Source: Riptortus pedestris (taxonomy: Eukaryota; Arthropoda; Insecta; Hemiptera; Alydidae). Taken from it: a stretch of DNA of 64,000 bases. The stretch spans positions 137,157,001-137,221,000 of the forward strand of contig CM032232.1 of the NCBI GenBank assembly GCA_019009955.1, written 5' to 3'. Under the pieces are notes generated by a model that made no database searches, was not told the DNA's origin, and saw only the letters and a program-made list of their open reading frames with translations. This document shows positions 21,330-32,799 of this stretch, one piece after another (position 1 is the first letter of the stretch; every line of letters begins with the position of its first letter). The translations under genes and the position numbers were made by a program.

Positions 21330-21686
21330 TATTCATGGTACAGATCAAGTTCGTTAAAGGCTAAAATCGAACAAGTGGGAAGGGGGGGGGTTTAGAGGAG
21401 GGATTTTCGAAAATTCGAAATATCTCCGTTACCATACGTCGGATCAAAAAAATGTATAGAACCAATTCTTCTTGTAAATTAAATTTACTATAAATATTGT
21501 TACATACATTTCTTCTCTATCTTGAATATTAACCGAGATATTTGCATTTTTATTAAATTAGGGCTTTAACGGACGACTGAGTTTCCCGCCAAAAGCTAAC
21601 TGCTTGGCTCTCGTATGGAGATTTCTCTATTTATAACTTCACCTGGGAAATCCGCTTAGTTTACGCAGTCCCTGCGTGACGGGCTT
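21330..21686 (+). mobile_element. TTAGCAG-family 3' half, short type
   Basis: Starts within the body (AGATCAAGTTCGTTAAAGG), passes the G-rich block and GATATTTGCATTT, carries the TTTCCCGCCAAAAGCTAAC module and ends GCAGTCCCTGCGTGACGGGCTT. The 5' half and (TA)n are missing. Confidence 0.85.
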
Positions 21687-22387
21687 TTTTTTTTTCATTA
21701 GTTTTGAAGTCGAAATGACCAATACAAAGCATGTTTATAAATCATATACCCTAATCGAATAAATGTTTGGCGAACCGCTCTGTAATATCCTATGTTGTTA
21801 CGGATTTTCCTCGGTAGGAATCCAAAGGGGTTGTAACGTAATAGCTCTCTGCTCCGGATGGGATACGTAACACAATAGTTGTGGGCATTTACTGTCTTAA
21901 GCTTGTAAATGGAAAACGAATAGAATTTTCAAATTCCACGCGACGACCAAGTTGTAGAGAGCTGGTAGGCATAATGAAGTCATTACAATACCAAATTACC
22001 TTGCCGATTCAATTATAAATAATTTTAATACAGAGTCACATTCAACAATTTGCATACAAGACTTCATCAGTGAGATTAACACTCGAATTAGCCCAAATTA
22101 AAATGTCAGCTTGATTTGATGGAAGCGAACGCCAATTTAAATTGTAAATTCACCTTCCAAAACACGGCCACTCGTTTTATGTATGTTATTATACCGCAGA
22201 ACTAGTGTAATGTGCGTCTTAATAAATAATTGACTGACAAGGACTAAATATTGGAATTAATAACTTTGTTAAGTGCACAGTGTTGCTAAATGTGCACAAA
22301 GCCTAAGGGGAAACTAATGCAATATTTTTTTTGTCCGTCTTTTCCCCCGCTGTCCCTTAGGGCAGTCCCGTACCAGCTGTCCTTTAA
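21687..22387. other. Unassigned spacer
   Basis: About 700 bp with no recognised gene or repeat landmark. Its composition is less repetitive than the surroundings, so it may be unique host sequence. No conserved reading frame is seen. Confidence 0.35.
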
Positions 22388-23396
22388 CCCTAGAACGGTA
22401 GTGATATTACTTCCCGCTTAATGGTATTGATACGTAAATTTTACGTGTGCAACTGATAATTGGTGAAATTATTCAAAATTTGTTAATGTTTGGGACTATT
22501 TTTTTTTTTTAATTAAAAGATACAGTTTTCTTTAACTTATATCTAAGTTAATATCTAATAATGTGCACGGCAATCCTTTCAGGCGCTTGGTTCGAAACAC
22601 GTTCCGGAGGTAGTGTGCTCCCTTCATATTTATTCTTACCAAGCACAACCCCACCTTCTACATTTATTGTGACTGATCTGTCAATATTGTGTGGTTGAGA
22701 GGTTTTAGGTTTCTATTTGCCTCTGTATTTCTTCTCTTTCTACGATTTCTTCTCTTTCTATTCTAAAATTTGCTGACTCTCATCGCTAACTAGCCCACTC
22801 TTATGTTGCAATCATTTCCGAAGGCTAAACCTCCTCATCACTTGGAGAATACTCCGGATCATCATCGGATTATCAATATCCATATATTTCATAATTGTAA
22901 TCATCTGACCCATCGGAGAGTTCTATCAACAAATTTCTTCGTCCGTTATTTTTTCTCCATTTTTCAGAGGCTATAAACAGATTATTATTATTATTATTAT
23001 TTATATTCTCTCTATAGATCTTTGTCTTTTTTATATTAAAAAATAAAAGTTAAAAACATTAAAATAAATTAGAATATAAAAATAAATTGGAAGAAAATAA
23101 ATTGAGAATAATATTAACTAAGTAAAAAACCGGTTATTAGTAGCGATACGTAAATTTTACGTGCCAAAAAGTTGCTGTTAATAGTATTGATACGTAAATA
23201 TTACGTATCGTTTTTATTTCAAAAAATAGTATTGGACGAGTGGGAAGGTTCACTTAGCTGCATTTGGCGGAGGTGAAGGCCGAACTGTCTGGAGGGCTCA
23301 TAGCTGAGGGGTGAGGGTGGTGGGGTCGTTAACGGCCCTTTGATAACAGTTCAAACCAGATCATACGTAATTTTTACGTTCACTACCATTCTAGGG
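22388..23396. mobile_element. piggyBac-like element, degenerate
   Basis: Flanked by TTAA at 22384-22387 and 23397-23400. Terminal repeats are CCCTAGAACGGTAGTGA and its inverse TCACTACCATTCTAGGG (one mismatch). TTAA target duplication plus CCC-starting ends are the hallmarks of piggyBac. Subterminal copies of the palindrome ACGTAAATTTTACGT or close variants occur at about 22433, 23149, 23193 and 23366, plausible transposase-binding sites. Only a short acidic coding remnant is left. Confidence 0.85.
22832..22975 (-). pseudogene. piggyBac-like transposase N-terminal remnant
   Basis: Minus-strand translation gives an acidic, serine-rich stretch (LLIELSDGSDDYNYEIYGY, two stops, SDDDPEYSPSDEEV). 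Such acidic N-termini are usual ahead of the catalytic domain in piggyBac-family transposases. The DDD catalytic domain and the C-terminal zinc finger are missing from this element. The identification depends on the context (TTAA-flanked ends), because acidic stretches are not specific. Confidence 0.5.
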
Positions 23397-23514
23397 TTAA
23401 ATTAACAAACTTTAAATTTTGAATTCGATCTAAAAGGTAGTCGATAACCCACATCACCCACATAGTGAGTCCTTGTGAGCACCTTAGACCTCCTCGCAGC
23501 CGTTTACTGCATAT

Positions 23515-23735
23515 TTACATCTCGGGCCAAGTTTCAAATGGGCTCCAGTTCAGAACCTTCTGCGCGAATTGTACCAAAGCGTCATAACATCGTTGGTCTC
23601 GATCCAGTTCCACTAAAGTGAATCCAGTTAAATCGAGCAACATGTATTCCCCGCTAACCGAAAGCTCGCGGTGGAGTAGAACGGACACTCAAACATAATG
23701 TACCTGACTGTTTCAACAGCTCCAACTAATGCAAT
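23515..23735 (-). pseudogene. LINE reverse transcriptase C-terminal fragment
   Basis: On the minus strand ETVRYIMFECPFYSTASFR matches the terminal H/C-type knuckle region of R1/jockey-like LINE proteins (usual form ETVRH..FECP). After a frameshift near the FR residues the frame continues EYMLLDLTGFTLVELDRDQR and CYDALVQFAQKVLNWSPF to a TAA at 23515. The upstream reverse transcriptase is missing. It is a remnant without function; the clade is not certain. Confidence 0.55.
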
Positions 23736-23742
23736 CATATCT

Positions 23743-23747
23743 ATATA

Positions 23748-23793
<46 letters not shown>

Positions 23794-24075
23794 TGTGTCT
23801 GTGTCTGTACGTGCTAGCAGTCGCAATGTTATCGTTACCCAACTTGATAAATAAGCGTTTAGTGCAAAACGAAACATCAAGTTTGTCAACGACTAAAATC
23901 CGAACGGGAGGCGAGGGAAGGCTTAGAGGGAGAGAGTTTCCAAAATTCGAAATACGTTATAATTCGTCGGATCGAAAGATTCGATAGAACCAATTGTATA
24001 GTAAATTGAGTTGCCTACAAATGTTGTTATATAAATAGTTTCTCTTAAATAAAAAATAACAGAAATATTCGAAGT
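23743..24075 (+). mobile_element. TTAGCAG-family internal fragment, strongly diverged
   Basis: Begins in a (TA)n tract (23743-23790), then the GCAGTCGCAATGTTATCGTT block, a mutated G-rich block (GGAGGCGAGGGAAGG) and GTCGGATCGAAAGATTCGAT. Both ends are missing. Among the oldest copies in the window by divergence. Confidence 0.7.
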
Positions 24076-24079
24076 TTTT

Positions 24080-25990
24080 AGTTACAAGTAGTCAGGAAAG
24101 GTCTCTCGGTATTTCTTGGAACGAAACAAAGTTGACTGAAGGATGGAAATAGGAATGCTCACATAAGAAAAGGGTTTAGAATCTTGGGCATTTCGAAGTT
24201 CAACGCATGGGCTTTCAACATGGGTTCAGCGCAACTATTGAACTCCTGTCTGCGCGGAGGTTCTTTGTAAACTCCAAGTGGTGTATATGAATTCGAGTAA
24301 AAAATGGGTACGAAAGGATAGACCAGTATCCCAAGAATGCCCAGAACATTTTGAGGAGGAAAGGGTTTGGTTTCCAGGTGATTTCATTCAGACCCAACGC
24401 TCCACCTTCAATGCTATATAGGACATGTCTAAGACGAATCGGAATCTATTGGAACGCAAATGAAGTCCAGTGAAGCATAGTAATAAAGGATTAATAGAAT
24501 ACTCGCTGAAGAATAGGGTTTGACTTTCCTGGATATTCCAAAGCTGTACCATCCATCTTCAGTGGCATAGACCTTTTGTTCGCATGAGGGTTAATCTCTA
24601 TGAGGCGTAATTGAAGTCGGCTGAAAAGTCATTAACAATGGGCATACCAGAATAACAAGGATGTCGAGGATGAAAGGGTTTAGTTTCCTTGATAATTCTG
24701 TGTTCTTCGCTCCATCTTAGGTGCAATATAAGTCCCAGGTCTAAGGCCTCAAGGCATTGTAACGTAAATGAAGTCTTGTATGTCAAGGATATTAATAAAC
24801 GATAAAGGGAATCCTCGGGGTAGAAAAGGGGTTAGTTTCCTGGATATTTCAGAAATCCTCAGTATCACAATACAGCTGTTGTTAGAACGAAGGTAACTGG
24901 GTATCCCTAACACTATAAATGAATTCGAGTCAAAGATGAAAAGCATGGATAGACCAGGTTAAGAAGGAAGTAAGGAATATGTGCAAGAGGATTGATTTTA
25001 CCTTCTTGGATATTTCAATGATCAACGCTCCACCTTCTGTAACACTATAAAGCTGTTGTCAGATCCAAGGTCACTTGCGATCCTTTGTAACAAAACTTAG
25101 TCATGCCAAGGATGAATAGCAAAGGATAGACCAGGATAGCAAGGAAGTAAAGAATCTTTCCAGGAGGAGAGAGTTTACCTTCTTGGACATTTCAGAGATC
25201 ACCTTCACTGTATTATAGGTGTTGTCAGGTCTAAGGCCCCTCGGTATCTCTTGTAATTTTAATGAAGTCTGGTATGTCAAGAATATTAATACGCGATAAA
25301 GGGAATATTCAGGTTAGAAAAGGATTTAGTTTTCTGAATATTTCAGAGATCTTCAGTGTCACTATAAAGCTGTCATTAGAACGAAGGTCACGCAGTATCC
25401 AGTAATTCCGGAATATTTCCAATATGAATAAATTTACCTTCTTGGATATTTCAGAGGCCAACGCACTGCCACTAGTGCCACTAAAGAACCGTTGTCTGCA
25501 CGAGCATCTCTTAAAGTCCATTGAACGATAACTAAAGTCAAGTCAAGGTTGAATAGCAACGCTACATATTCAATAACATTGTAGCGTTCTTGTCAGCACG
25601 AAGGCCACTCGGAACCATTTACACTAAATCTTAAGTCATTCCAAGGACGAATAGGAAAGGATACCGCAGGATATCAAGGAAGTATGGAATATTTCCTAGA
25701 GGAAATAGTTCAACTTATAGAATAATTCAGTGCTTAACGCTTCACCTTCAGTGCAACTGTTGTCAACACGTAGGCTCGGTTTCTCTTGATACTTAAATTA
25801 AGTCAATTGAAAAACGAATAGCAAAGCTTGAGGAAGACTTACATGAATCCTCAAGGATGGAAAAGATTTAAATTATACATGACAAAACTCAGTGGCTCTA
25901 TACAGCTGTTGACATCTCTTAAGATTTCTACATATCTTTCACTCCAAACACGATGAAGCGACAAGAATGAATCGAAACGTTAGTCCACGA
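24080..25990. repeat. Degenerate tandem repeat, about 150-180-bp unit
   Basis: A phrase of the type TTTACCTTCTTGGATATTTCAG followed by CAACGCTCCACCTTC, GCTGTTGTCAG and AAAGGATAGACCAGGATA recurs with variation at about 24366, 24518, 24678, 24830, 24995, 25175, 25322, 25436 and 25700. No long open frame is shared by the units. It is an old minisatellite-like array of unknown origin. Confidence 0.65.
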
Positions 25991-26280
25991 TATCAAGGAT
26001 ATCCGGAACGCCCCAAGAGGGAACCGAGAGGCTCCACCCTTTCTGCATATTTAGATTCATTCAATTGATCTTAGCGCCTGAGTAATTAATTCATTCAATA
26101 GAGTTAGAGCTCAATCAGCCCCGGACAACTAGCACCCGATGATGGTCTAATCACTCCCCGAAACTTTGTTATGTGGCTTGTTACTGGAATTGGCTGGATT
26201 AGCATAGTCAAATGAATTTTCATTCCAACGCCACTCCTTATTCTATTACACACTGTCTTAATGACGTCATGGAATTTATT
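25991..26280. other. Unassigned spacer
   Basis: Nothing recognised between two tandem-repeat blocks. Confidence 0.3.
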
Positions 26281-26590
26281 TGTTGAAGCATTGGTCACAC
26301 TTTATGCAAGTAACTTTTTTAACCATTGATCGCTCTCTGACACGTATTGGTACATTTTTTGCAAGTAGCTATTGTTACTTTTTATTGCTCTCGTTCAAAA
26401 ATTGTTCAAATTTTTCCCCAATAGCTATTTTAACAAATAATCACTCACTGGAAAGTATTGGAACCATTTTCGCCACACTTTATGCCAGCACCTGTTGGAA
26501 CCCTTTTTACCCCTCTTGCAAAAACTATCCACTTTTCTCGTAGTAGCTAATATAATAATTTATCGCTCTCTGGCACGTATTGGTACATAT
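26281..26590. repeat. Short degenerate tandem repeat
   Basis: ATCGCTCTCTGACACGTATTG then GTACATTTTTTGCAAGTAGC returns as ATCGCTCTCTGGCACGTATT then GTACATATTTG at 26563-26594, with two weaker intermediate units (ATCACTCACTGGAAAGTATT; TGCCAGCACC). Unit length roughly 90-130 bp. Confidence 0.5.
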
Positions 26591-26591
26591 T

Positions 26592-26784
26592 TGTACGATT
26601 GAAAAAAATTTGCGACCGCTTGATCGGGAAGAACAAATATATAGATAGATCTATTTTGGTCCATTTTGGACGAAACACATTTTCTTCATCTAACAGGTAG
26701 GATCAACGGAGATTTGGAGAATTTTTCCTAACATCGCGTGAGTACAAACTCAATAGCTGATTTCACTTAAGGGAAATCTGTTGA
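26592..26784 (-). mobile_element. TTAGCAG-family terminal fragment
   Basis: Minus-sense 5' half: GATTGAAAAAAATTTGCGACC, a short remnant of the TA tract, the GTAGGATCAACGGAGATTTG block and CTTAAGGGAAATCTGTT at the end. Confidence 0.75.
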
Positions 26785-26814
26785 AAGAAAGTTACGCAGC
26801 CGCACCCTATACCT

Positions 26815-26900
26815 TTTTTTTGAAACATTTTTGAATGAAGCAAACGATCCAACCTAGGAGATGACGAAAATGAGGTCCTTTCGATGTTATATATATATAT

Positions 26901-26946
<46 letters not shown>

Positions 26947-27283
26947 GTTACCGCTTTAGCGGCCGAAATTTGTGTTTAACCGTTACCAAATTCGATATAT
27001 AAGCCTTTTTTTGTAAAAAGAAAGACCAAGTTAGTTAACAGCTGAAATCATATTGGGGGAGGGGGAGAGTTAGAGGAGGAATTTGGTAAATTCTTAATAC
27101 CACCTTTATTATGCGTAGTATCGAAAATTTGTAAAGAGCCAATCTTATTCTGAATGTAATGTTTTAGCAGATTTCCCTTAAGGGAAATCAGCTATTGAGG
27201 TCGTACTCATGATGCGAGTTTCGAAAAATTTCTTCAAATGTCCATCGATCCTACCCAGGAGATGACGAAAATGAGGTCCGTTC

Positions 27284-27347
<64 letters not shown>

Positions 27348-28162
27348 CTGTTAACGCTCTTGCGGTCGCAATTTTTGTTTGATCTTTACCAAACTCGGAA
27401 TTTAATCGTTTTATGTAAAAAGGAAGATCAAGTTCGTTAATGGCTGATATCGGACCAGTGGGAGGGGGGGTTTAGAGGGGGGATTTTTGAAAATTCAAAA
27501 TATCTCCGTTATTATGCGTCGGATCGAAAAATTGTATAGAATAAATCTTATTGCGAATTAAATTTACTATAAATATTGTTCTATACATTTATTCTGTATC
27601 TTGAATATTAACCGAGATATTTGCATTTGTATTCTGCGTGTGGTCACCAGTAGGCTATGTTAGGACTTTCCGCCGAGAGCTCTGGCGGCCGTTTCTATAA
27701 ATATTTGTCCCTCGTGAATAGGTTTAGAGGTTAGGTTAACTGTTTTTTGGGGCTAGAAACTACTGGGTTATTACGCCCTAAATAATGTTTTAGGTTTAGA
27801 GGTTTCTTACTACTACAGTTGTTATTAAGCAGATTTCTCTATTGTAAAACTTCTCGTGGGAAATCTGCTTAGTTTAAGCAGCCCCTGCGTGAGGGACTTT
27901 GTTATAAATATTGTTACGTTCATTTTATCACTAACTTTAATATTAAACCAAATGTTTGCATTTTTTTAGTTTTTGCCCTTCAGCAAACCCTCACTCCTGC
28001 TCATGTCATATTTACCATAAGCTTTATATTATGAAGAACTTTATTTGAAGCCCAAATAACAGATATCGTTCTCATTGAACTTTTACGGCTTTGAAATAAT
28101 TGAAAATACGTGTCTCATGTTAGAAATCTTCTTAGTTAACGCAGCCCCTGCCTGACGAACTT
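26815..28162 (+). mobile_element. TTAGCAG-family element, long type, split by a younger copy
   Basis: Left part 26815-27163 (body, (TA)n at about 26888-26944, dyad, G-rich block, up to CTGAATGTAATG). The sequence resumes at 27900 with TTATAAATATTGTTACG and the long module, ending GCAGCCCCTGCCTGACGAAC. The intervening 27164-27899 is a complete family member. Confidence 0.85.
27164..27899 (+). mobile_element. TTAGCAG-family element, full-length, nested
   Basis: Intact start and end, (TA)n at about 27291-27342, GAGCTCTGGCGG module. The module has an extra stretch (TTAGGTTAACTGTTTTTTGG) shared only with 51916-52667, so these two belong to one subfamily. Inserted in the T run of the older copy. 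Confidence 0.92.
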
Positions 28163-28737
28163 TTATTTAATAGGAGAATAGGAAGTGCCATATCGAATTT
28201 GTTTACAATTTTATTAAGTATATTTTAATAAGGTTTTTATATTGTGTAAAGAAATGTGTGTCTAATTTTAAAAGATTTTTTACCTTTATTCCGGTACATT
28301 GTTAAACCAGGCAACCACGTTTTATGTGCGACTTTTGAACTCGTCTGTTTTGGTTAATTGATAGCTGAATGTATTTGTATTTATCTCTTTGGAGAGGAAA
28401 TTGAATAGAATACCGCGAATAAAGCTGTTAACAATATTGTTGGGAGCGCTTTGTTTAGAGGTTCATATGTATCGAGAAGTTAGCGGTTCATTCATAAGTT
28501 TGGATTTTCATTGAAGGCGCATGAACCGAATTAGAATCAGCTGTTCACGATAAGGGGAGAGATTAACACCCCGACCTCCTTTGTAACTCACCGCATTGTG
28601 TCATTATTGAATTTAATCCGAGAGCAACAATGCTGTACATCGCTCCATTGATACCAGAAGTAGGTCACTGATCCTGGTTCGTAGGAATAATGTTGCTAAG
28701 CTAACTCTGTGGTTGGTGTATTTTCCTATTAGAAAGT
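28163..28737. other. Unassigned spacer
   Basis: No gene or repeat landmark recognised in about 570 bp. Confidence 0.35.
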
Positions 28738-28849
28738 TTCCCTCAGCGGAAATCAGCTATCGATGTTATCATTAGGACGTGATAATCGGAAAATTTCTTG
28801 AAATATCATTACATACTATATGATGAAAATGAGGTACGTCCAAACACAA

Positions 28850-28875
<26 letters not shown>
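28738..28875 (+). mobile_element. TTAGCAG-family 5' fragment ending in a (CA)n tract
   Basis: AGTTTCCCTCAGCGGAAATC with AGCTATCG is a mutated family start; the body block reaches ATGAAAATGAGGTACGTCCA and then an (AC)n/(AT)n tract at 28844-28880 in the place of the usual (TA)n. The CTAG-type Helitron follows in that tract. Confidence 0.7.
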
Positions 28876-28882
<7 letters not shown>

Positions 28883-29300
28883 ATTGTAACCTCTGTCTGT
28901 ACATTGAATGTTTTCTTGAAATTTCACGACACTTTTTTGTTTCACATGCCATAGACACCATAACTGCATTTGGTTTCTTTGGTGTCTCATTGTATGTTTG
29001 TTTGTTACCTTTTCACTTATAAACAGCTGAACCGAATTTTATGAAACTTAGTAGTATATACTTAATAAAGTCAAAAGTATTGACCCAACTTAGACTTTAG
29101 GCTATATTAATTTTCTCTGAGACGAACAGGAGTGGGGGTTATAAGGGATACCTGAAACTAAAAATAGCAATATTTCGTTGTCCTTTTCATCCTTTTCTTA
29201 TTCCTTGATAACCTCCATGCTGGAGCGGAAGTTAACGGGAGGCTAAAACAGTTAATCGAGTTTACTTATTTTCTGTGAAATGTTGGAATTACTGGAAGTG
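28876..29300 (+). mobile_element. CTAG-type non-autonomous Helitron fragment
   Basis: TATATAATTGTAACCTCTGT and the CATAGACACCATAACTGCAT block are shared with 6810 and 59888. It continues to CTGTGAAATGTTGGAATTAC, shared with the inverted copy at 5503-6105. The CTAG end is missing. Confidence 0.65.
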
Positions 29301-29424
29301 ATTTCCACTGAGATTCATTATTACGAATGTAATCGTATCTACAAAACTATACTTAAATCATAAATCAAGCACTTGAGTGGCTATCTAGAATCTTGTAGTC
29401 GACGAAGCCTACTTCGACCAATCA

Positions 29425-29725
29425 GTGAGCTAGTTGGTGCCTCGAAACAGCTAGCTTCGAAGCTTAGGTTCAAAAGCCGGTTCGGGCTATTTTTTCAGAT
29501 TCTTAATTGAAAATCAATGCGTTCAGTGCAGCTTTAGTTAAACATCAGTGCAGTGTTTTGTGAACATAAGTGTATCGAGTGATCGTGAGTTATTGTGCTT
29601 AGTAATAAGAACGTGAAGTTAACAGTACTTATTGTGATTAGTAGTGAAGAATAATTTACCAAATGTGTAAAAATGAGTTGTGATCGTTAAATAAATTGTA
29701 CAGTGATAAAAAAAAAGTTAAAGCT
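29425..29725 (+). repeat. Possible tRNA-like SINE or LINE 5' region
   Basis: GTGAGCTAGTTGGTGCCTC could be an A box and AGGTTCAAAAGCCGGTTCG a B box about 35-40 bp downstream; an A run follows at 29709-29717. Single copy here, so this is a suggestion only. Confidence 0.3.
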
Positions 29726-29829
29726 TGTGTATTTAATTTTACAATCCCAATAACTCCAATAATCATGGTTTATTAGTATTGTAAAAATATACAGATGACA
29801 AATCCTTAATTGATGATATCATCACGCGA

Positions 29830-30241
29830 CGAATGTGCACGTGTCTCGTTTATGAAAGTATCTTGAAACCAATAATTGGTTTTTAAACTTAGAATAATGT
29901 GGCCTATGATATAATAGCTTATTTTCAATATGACAAAGTATGAGCGGGGGTTTATTGAAGGCTGAAAACTAAATAATCCATATACCCCCGTTAATATTCG
30001 TGCTAGATAATCTATGTAGATATCAACATGTATAGGGAATTAATTATTTAATAAGATTGGAATTTTCAAAATTCCTCACCTAACCACTCCCCCTTTTCCC
30101 CCAGTCCGATTTCAGTCGTTAACGACTTGCTCTTTACTTTTACATAAAACGCTTATATGTCCAGATTGGTAACGATTAAACAAAAATTGTGGCCCCTAGA
30201 GCGGTAAAAGACAAATATATATCATTCTAAACGGACCTCAT
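29830..30241 (-). mobile_element. TTAGCAG-family fragment, long type
   Basis: Minus-sense long module, body with C-rich block, dyad (CCCCTAGAGCGGT) and a very short TA remnant, ending in TAAACGGACCTCATTT where it meets an opposite-sense copy. Confidence 0.7.
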
Positions 30242-30590
30242 TTAGCTGAATTCCCTTAGGGTAAATCAGCTATTGAGGTTGTACTCATGATGGGATTTTC
30301 GAAAAATTTCTTCAAATGCTCATCGATCCTACCCAGGATATGACGCAAATGGAACCCGTTGAGAACTAAATATATATTTGTTAATTGTTACCAAAGTCGA
30401 TATTTAAACATTTTACTTAAAAATAAAGGCCAAGTCCGTTCGTTAGAACGGCTGAAATCAGACAGGGGGAGAGGTGAGGATTTAGAAAATTCAAAATATA
30501 TCAGTTATTGTATAGAATCAAACTTATTGCAAATATTATGTTATATAAATTATGTGGTGTACACTTTTTCTCTATATTGAATATTAAAAA
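30242..30590 (+). mobile_element. TTAGCAG-family fragment, interrupted by a LINE tail
   Basis: Starts in the terminal palindrome (AGCTGAATTCCCTTAGGG), contains a reduced TA tract and the body down to TTGAATATTAA, then passes directly into LINE sequence at about 30591. Confidence 0.7.
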
Positions 30591-31075
30591 TAAAAATCAA
30601 AGATTGATTGTTGGTAGGACAAGTTACATATTCAATCCAGAAAAGCCATGCCCCTTTGCGAAGATAGTCAAGACACCGTTTCGCACTCCATCCTTACATG
30701 CCCCGTTTTAGCAGATAGAAGAAACCACCTCCTGAAAAGTCTCAACATTCCACAGCAATCCATGAATAATTTGTTTGACCTTATGGACAAGAATAAAATA
30801 AACTACTTATGTGTATTCATACTTAAAGGTCTTTACGTCAGAGGGGAAAAAATTCAAACAATATAATTATTAAAATAAAATTAATGTTTTAGGTATGTAT
30901 TTTTATAGTAATTATTGTATATAGTTTTTGTTTTTTTGTTATTTTTAAATGAACTCTCTGTTTATGTTTATACAAAGAAAAGATCAACGAAAAATGTAAG
31001 CATGAACATGGGCTGATCCCTTGCTATAAAATTATTAAATTTTTAAAAGCAATAAAAGTATTCATTCATTCATAC
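30591..31075 (+). mobile_element. 5'-truncated LINE with (ATTC)n tail
   Basis: Contains the C-terminal coding end of a reverse transcriptase, an untranslated region and GCAATAAAAGTATTCATTCAT at the end. A short 3' microsatellite tail in place of poly(A) is typical of CR1/L2-like LINEs; the clade is inferred from the tail only. Confidence 0.65.
30630..30866 (+). pseudogene. LINE reverse transcriptase C-terminus
   Basis: The frame MPLCEDSQDTVSHSILTCPV contains a C-x(n)-H-x4-C knuckle (usual form CPLC.. DTVSHLLLTCP) and continues to a conserved-looking C-terminus, NYLCVFILKGLYVRGEKIQ. The expected CPLC is split by a one-base frameshift (TGCCCCTTTGC). No reverse transcriptase motif remains because of 5' truncation. 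The knuckle region is thought to bind RNA in intact proteins. Confidence 0.7.
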
Positions 31076-31114
31076 ATTTCAATAGAGAATACGTCGTAAT
31101 ATGAAATCACAAGT

Positions 31115-31273
31115 AATATACCAGTGCTAAGGAAATCTGCTTAGTTTATGCACCTCCTTGGTGACGGGCTTTTTTCGGTAGGTAGGATCGATGGACATTT
31201 CAGGTAATTTTTCAAAATTCGAGTTACGAGTAAAATCTAAATGGATGATTTCCCTCAAGGCAATCTGTTAATA
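31115..31273. mobile_element. Two TTAGCAG-family ends, back to back
   Basis: 31128-31171 is a plus-sense 3' end (GGAAATCTGCTTAG.. to GGTGACGGGCTT); 31178-31273 is a minus-sense terminus (GGTAGGATCGATGGACATTT .. AATCTGTTAA). The interior between them is missing. Confidence 0.65.
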
Positions 31274-31277
31274 AAAA

Positions 31278-32540
31278 AAGTCCGTCACGCAGGTGCTGCG
31301 TAAACTAAGCAGATTTCCCACGTGAAGTTTTACAATAGAGAAATTTGCCCAATAACAAGTGTAGTAAGCAGTAAGGGATCACTAAATTTATACACGAGGG
31401 AGCTCTCTTCGGAAAGTACCAAACAGCTCACTCCTGCCGACCAATGCAGAATACAAATGCAAATATCTCGGTTAATATTCAAGATACAGAATAAATGTAT
31501 AGAACAATATTTATAGTAAATTTAATTTGCAATAAGATTGATTTTATATAATTTTTCGTTCCGACGCATAATAACGAAGATATTTTGAATTTTCCGAAAA
31601 TCCCCTCCTCTAAACCCTCCCTCCCACTGGTCCGATTTCAGCCATTAACGAACTTGATCTTTCTTTTTACATAAAACGATTAAATTCCGAGTTTGGTAAC
31701 GATCAAACGAAAATTGCGACCGCTAGAGCGTTAACAGACAAATATATATATATAAAAAGTCCGTCACGCAGGGGCTGCGTAAACTAAGCAGATTTCCCTC
31801 GTGAAGTTTACTAATAGATAAATATACATACTGCTAACACAACACCGTGAATAAATACAAACGGAAATAAGAAATGTTTCATCCAATTTCAATAGCCTGC
31901 CTACAGGAAGCGTTAGGTTAGAAATGTAAACAAACGGGTCCCGCCTCACACCGGAAAGAAAAACAATTACTGAAATATATCAGAATATAACACATTAATT
32001 TTATTGAGAAATATTTACTATATCTAGTACTGTAATTAATAATGAATCAGAATAATTGTTATCTCAATCAATAAAATTTTAGTAGTCCAAAACTTTAAGA
32101 TGGGGGGGGGTCGCCAGGGCATATTTGCATGTATCTCGTATAATAAAGGTCTCTTGAATACAATTTTTGGTATTTAAACTTCCAATAATGTGATTTATTA
32201 TGTATCAGAGTATTGTTTACGTAACATGAGTAGAAGTGGCGGTTTGGTGAAAACTGAAAAATGCAAATATCTCGGTTAATATTCAAGATAGAGAATAAAT
32301 GTATATAACAATATTTATAGTAAATTTAATTTGTAATAAGATTGGTTCTGTATAATTTTTCGATCCAACGTATAGTAACGGAGATATTTCGAATTTTCAA
32401 AAATCCTCCCCTCTAAACCCCCCCTCCCACTGGTCCGATTTCAGCCGTTAATGAACTTGATCTTTCTTTTTACATAAAACGCTTAAATATGAAGTTTGGT
32501 AAGGATTAAACAAAAATTGCGACCGCTAGAGCGGTAACAG

Positions 32541-32603
<63 letters not shown>

Positions 32604-32755
32604 TATATATATACAGTTTTGAACGGACCTCATTTTCGTCATCTACTAGGTAGGATCGATGGACATTTGAAGAAAAATGTCGAAAATTCCGTCATGAGTA
32701 CAACCTCAATAGCTGATTTCCCTTAAGGGAAAATACTCTTTATATTTATATATAC

Positions 32756-32799
<44 letters not shown>

